Shown here in pieces: positions 60,399 to 64,000 of a stretch of DNA of 64,000 bases. Position numbers and translations under genes: made by a program. The notes under the pieces were generated by a model. That model was not told where the DNA came from, searched no databases, and saw nothing but the letters and a program-made list of their open reading frames with translations. The stretch covers positions 1 through 64,000 of the forward strand of contig NW_027018119.1 of the NCBI RefSeq assembly GCF_032854445.1, read 5' to 3'. Source of the stretch: Liolophura sinensis. Its lineage: Eukaryota > Mollusca > Polyplacophora > Chitonida > Chitonidae. The first letter of the stretch is position 1. Each line of letters opens with the position of its first letter.

Positions 60399-63300
60399 AT
60401 GCGGAATTTAGCCAGGCATCGGCAGCTGTTGAAAAATTGCAAATTTTCCTGGTTTCCATGGAGTAAGAGCCGTTGCTGGGCACGTGATTATGACATCAAT
60501 GATCATTCAATTGTCACTACAGCCAAAAGTATTGGTCGGAGAGAAACGCCGATTTCACCATTCGATTTCTCGCCACAAAATACGTCGGATTAGCCTCTTG
60601 TCAGCAGCACTGGAACATTTTTTCCAACTTTGCATTTTTGCCTGGTCTTTTTGTTAATTGAAATCGGCTACACTGTACTATGTACCATCGCGACTGGTCA
60701 TTATTATATTCAACTTTTGATTACATGTTATGTGCCCTTCGGCAACCCAGAAGACGTCAAATCTTTGGGCCAAGCCCATTTAACTCACCCAGCAATTGCC
60801 TTACTTCTAAGTCCAAGACAATCTCAATGTCTTTATCTACGTGTGGAAAGACCACACCATTTGTACGTGAAAAACACAAGGTACTTGATACAGTCTGCTG
60901 TAAAAAGTACAACTAAACACTGACCCACTTCAGTAAGGTGCCAAAAGATGCGGAATTGAGCCAGGCATCGGCAGCTGTTGAAAAATTGCAAATTTCCCTG
61001 GTTTCCATGTAGTAAGAGACGTTGCTACGCACGTGATTATGACATCAATGATCATTCAATTGTCGCTACAGCCAAAAGTATTGGTCGGAGAGCAACTCGG
61101 TTTGCACAATTGAAATTATAGTCACAAAATACGTCGGATTAATCTCTTACTAGTTGCACTGGAACAGTTTTTCCACTTTTGCATTTTTGCCTGGTGTTTT
61201 TGTTAATTGAAGCCGGCTACACTGTACTCTGTACAATCGCGACTGGTCATTACTATATTCAACTTTTGACTATAAGTTATGTGCCCTTCGGTAGCCCAGA
61301 AGACCTGAAATCTTTGGGCCAAGCCCATTTAACTCACCCAGCAATTGTCTTACTTCTAAGTCCAAGACAATCTCAATGTCTTTATCTACGTGTAGAAAAA
61401 CCACACCATTTGTACGTGAAAAACACAAGGTACTTGATACAGTCTGCTGTAAAAAGTACAACAGACAACAGACCCACATAAATAAGGTGCCAAAAGATGC
61501 GGATTTTAGCCAGGCATCGGCAGCTGTTAAAAAATTGCAAATTTTCCTGGTTTCCATGGAGTAAGAGCCGTTGCTGGGCACGTGATTATGACATCAATGA
61601 TCATTCAATTGTCACTACAGCCAAAAGTATTGGTCGGAAAGCCACGCGGTTTGCACCATTCGATTTCTAGTCACAAATTACGTCGGATTAGCCTCTTACC
61701 AGCAGCACTGGAACAGTTTTTCCACTTTTGCATTTTTACCTGGTCTTTTTGTTAATTGAAATCGGCTACACTGTACTATGTACCATCGCGACTGGTCATT
61801 ATTATATTCAACTTTTGATTACATGTTATGTGCCCTTCGGCAACCCAGAAGACGTCAAATCTTTGGGCCAAGCCCATTTAACTCACCCAGCAATTGCCTT
61901 ACTTCTAAGTCCAAGACAATCTGAATGTCTTTATCTACGTGTGGAAAAACCACACCATTTGTACGTTAAAAACACAAGGTACTTGATACAGTCTGCTGTA
62001 AAAAGTACAACTAAACACTGACCCACTTCAGTAAGGTGCCAAAAGATGCGGAATTGAACCAGGCATCGGCAGCTGTTGAAAAATTGCAAATTTCCCTGGT
62101 TTCCATGTAGTAAGAGACGTTGCTACGCACGTGATTATGACATCAATGATCATTCAATTGTCGCTACAGCCAAAAGTATTGGTCGGAGAGCAACTCGGTT
62201 TGCACCATTGAAATTATCGTCACAAAATACGTCGGATTAGTCTCTTACTAGTTGCACTGGAACAGTTTTTCCACTTTTGCATTTTTGCCTGGTGTTTTTG
62301 TTAATTGAAGCCGGCTACACTGTACTCTGTATAATCGCGACTGGTCATTACTATATTCAACTTTTGACTATAAGTTATGTGCCCTTCGGTAGCCCAGAAG
62401 ACCTGAAATCTTTGGGCCAAGCCCATTTAACTCACCCAGCAATTGTCTTACTTCTAAGTCCAAGACAATCTCAATGTCTTTATCTACGTGTAGAAAAACC
62501 ACACCATTTGTACGTGAAAAACACAAGGTACTTGATACAGTCTGCTGTAAAAAGTACAACAGACAACAGACCCACATAAATAAGGTGCCAAAAGATGCGG
62601 ATTTTAGCCAGGCATCGGCAGCTGTTGAAAAATTGCAAATTTTCCTGGTTTCCATGGAGTAAGAGCCGTTACTGGGCACGTGATTATGACATCAATGATC
62701 ATTCAATTGTCACTACAGCCAAAAGTATTGGTCGGAAAGCCACGCGGTTTGCACCATTCGATTTCTAGTCACAAATTACGTCGGATTAGCCTCTTACCAG
62801 CAGCACTGGAACAGTTTTTCCACTTTTGCATTTTTACCTGGTCTTTTTGTTAATTGAAATCGGCTACACTGTACTATGTACCATCGCGACTGGTCATTAT
62901 TATATTCAACTTTTGATTACATGTTATGTGCCCTTCGGCAACCCAGAAGACGTCAAATCTTTGGGCCAAGCCCATTTAACTCACCCAGCAATTGCCTTAC
63001 TTCTCAGTCCAAGACAATCTGAATGTCTTTATCTACGTGTGGAAAAACCACACCATTTGTACGTGAAAAACACAAGGTACTTGATACAGTCTGCTGTAAA
63101 AAGTACAACTAAACACTGACCCACTTCAGTAAGGTGCCAAAAGATGCGGAATTGAACTAGGCATCGGCAGCTGTTGAAAAATTGCAAATTTCCCTGGTTT
63201 CCATGTAGTAAGAGACGTTGCTACGCACGTGATTATGACATCAATGATCATTCAATTGTCGCTACAGCCAAAAGTATTGGTTGGAGAGCAACTCGGTTTG

Positions 63301-64000
63301 CACCATTGAAATTATCGTCACAAAATACGTCGGATTAGTCTCTTACTAGTTGCACTGGAACAGTTTTTCCACTTTTGCATTTTTGCCTGGTGTTTTTGTT
63401 AATTGAAGCCGGCTACACTGTACTCTGTACAATCGCGACTGGTCATTACTATATTCAACTTTTGACTATAAGTTATGTGCCCTTCGGTAGCCCAGAAGAC
63501 CTGAAATCTTTGGGCCAAGCCCATTTAACTCACCCAGCAATTGTCTTACTTCTAAGTCCAAGACAATCTCAATGTCTTTATCTACGTGTAGAAAAACCAC
63601 TCCATTTGTACGTGAAAAACACAAGGTACTTGATACAGTCTGCTGTAAAAAGTACAACAGACAACAGACCCACATAAATAAGGTGCCAAAAGATGCGGAT
63701 TTTAGCCAGGCATCGGCAGCTGTTGAAAAATTGCAAATTTTCCTGGTTTCCATGGAGTAAGAGCCGTTACTGGGCACGTGATTATGACATCAATGATCAT
63801 TCAATTGTCACTACAGCCAAAAGTATTGGTCGGAGAGCAACGCGGTTTGCACCATTCGATTTCTAGTCACAAATTACGTCGGATTAGCCTCTTACCAGCA
63901 GCACTGGAACAGTTTTTCCACTTTTGCATTTTTACCTGGTCTTTTTGTTAATTGAAATCGGCTACACTGTACTATGTACCATCGCGACTGGTCATTACTA
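60399..64000 (+). repeat. Two-unit higher-order repeat, tandem copies (period 1098 bp)
   Basis: Anchors 60399, 60948, 61497, 62046, 62595, 63144 and 63693. The alternating variants repeat every 1098 bp (for example TTCGGCAACCC near 60740, 61838 and 62936; AGACAACAGACCC near 61462, 62560 and 63658). Successive copies differ by only a handful of bases by eye. The array continues past the window edge. Each unit here is exactly 549 bp. Confidence 0.9.

Noticed and set aside
59949-60593. 214-codon open frame, the longest satellite frame
   Set aside because: It spans two repeat units only because no stop happens to fall in them. Sister units at the same phase have stops, it has no recognised domain, and the opposite strand is open over much of the same kind of DNA elsewhere.
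61270-61581. Minus-strand 103-codon frames repeated at 59073, 61270, 62368 and 63466
   Set aside because: They overlap plus-strand frames of 97-100 codons in the same 300 bp. Recurrence follows from copying of the 1098-bp dimer, not from selection.
1-64000. CRISPR array or bacterial repeat region
   Set aside because: Repeats are ~550 bp and contiguous with no short repeat/spacer pattern, and the transposon is of animal Tc1/mariner type.
1-64000. rDNA, 5S, tRNA or SINE-derived repeat
   Set aside because: No rRNA-like stretch, no pol III A/B box pair at proper spacing and no 3' CCA or poly(A) tail was found in the unit.

Overview
The window is almost wholly one tandem satellite DNA array from a eukaryote. 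A conserved phase mark (an ATGCGG-like hexamer, called the 'anchor' below) recurs 114 times at 549-551 bp spacing from base 272 to base 63693. All units point the same way. The array runs off both edges in the same phase (bases 1-29 match the last 29 bases), so it is longer than 64 kb, and there is no unique host sequence. An invertebrate animal fits best: the one non-satellite segment is a decayed Tc1/mariner-type transposon, with no bacterial operons, ribosome-binding sites, rRNA, tRNA or CRISPR. I cannot name the species.

Layout. 1-33504: family A units, arranged in higher-order repeats: a 3-unit repeat at 4.1-7.4 kb, a 13-unit repeat of about 7.13 kb in two tandem copies at 5-19 kb, a 2-unit repeat at 22.8-25.0 kb, a 4-unit repeat of 2201 bp at 25.5-29.9 kb, and a block at 20.0-22.8 kb that recurs at 30.5-32.7 kb. 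33505-41904: a more diverged family B, interrupted at 34622-36067 by the transposon. 41905-44515: family A again. 44521-49693: family B, here homogeneous. 49694-64000: family A of a right-hand subtype, ending in a 2-unit repeat with a period of exactly 1098 bp.

The transposon carries a pseudogene of a DD34E transposase with an N-terminal helix-turn-helix region, at least six frame breaks, an Asp-to-Asn change at the second catalytic position and a 200-N assembly gap. It is flanked by a 14-bp direct duplication of satellite sequence. Removing the element plus one duplicate restores a unit of exactly 550 bp.

Many open frames of 60-214 codons occur in the satellite on both strands. I do not call them genes: the same 300 bp is open on both strands, frameshifted versions amplify as freely as intact ones, and the differences mostly change amino acids. 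The most interesting content is the architecture: two interspersed families with switch points inside units, nested higher-order repeats of 2, 3, 4 and 13 units, and a core of about 70 bp that stays nearly constant between families. A centromeric or pericentromeric role is possible but only inferred.
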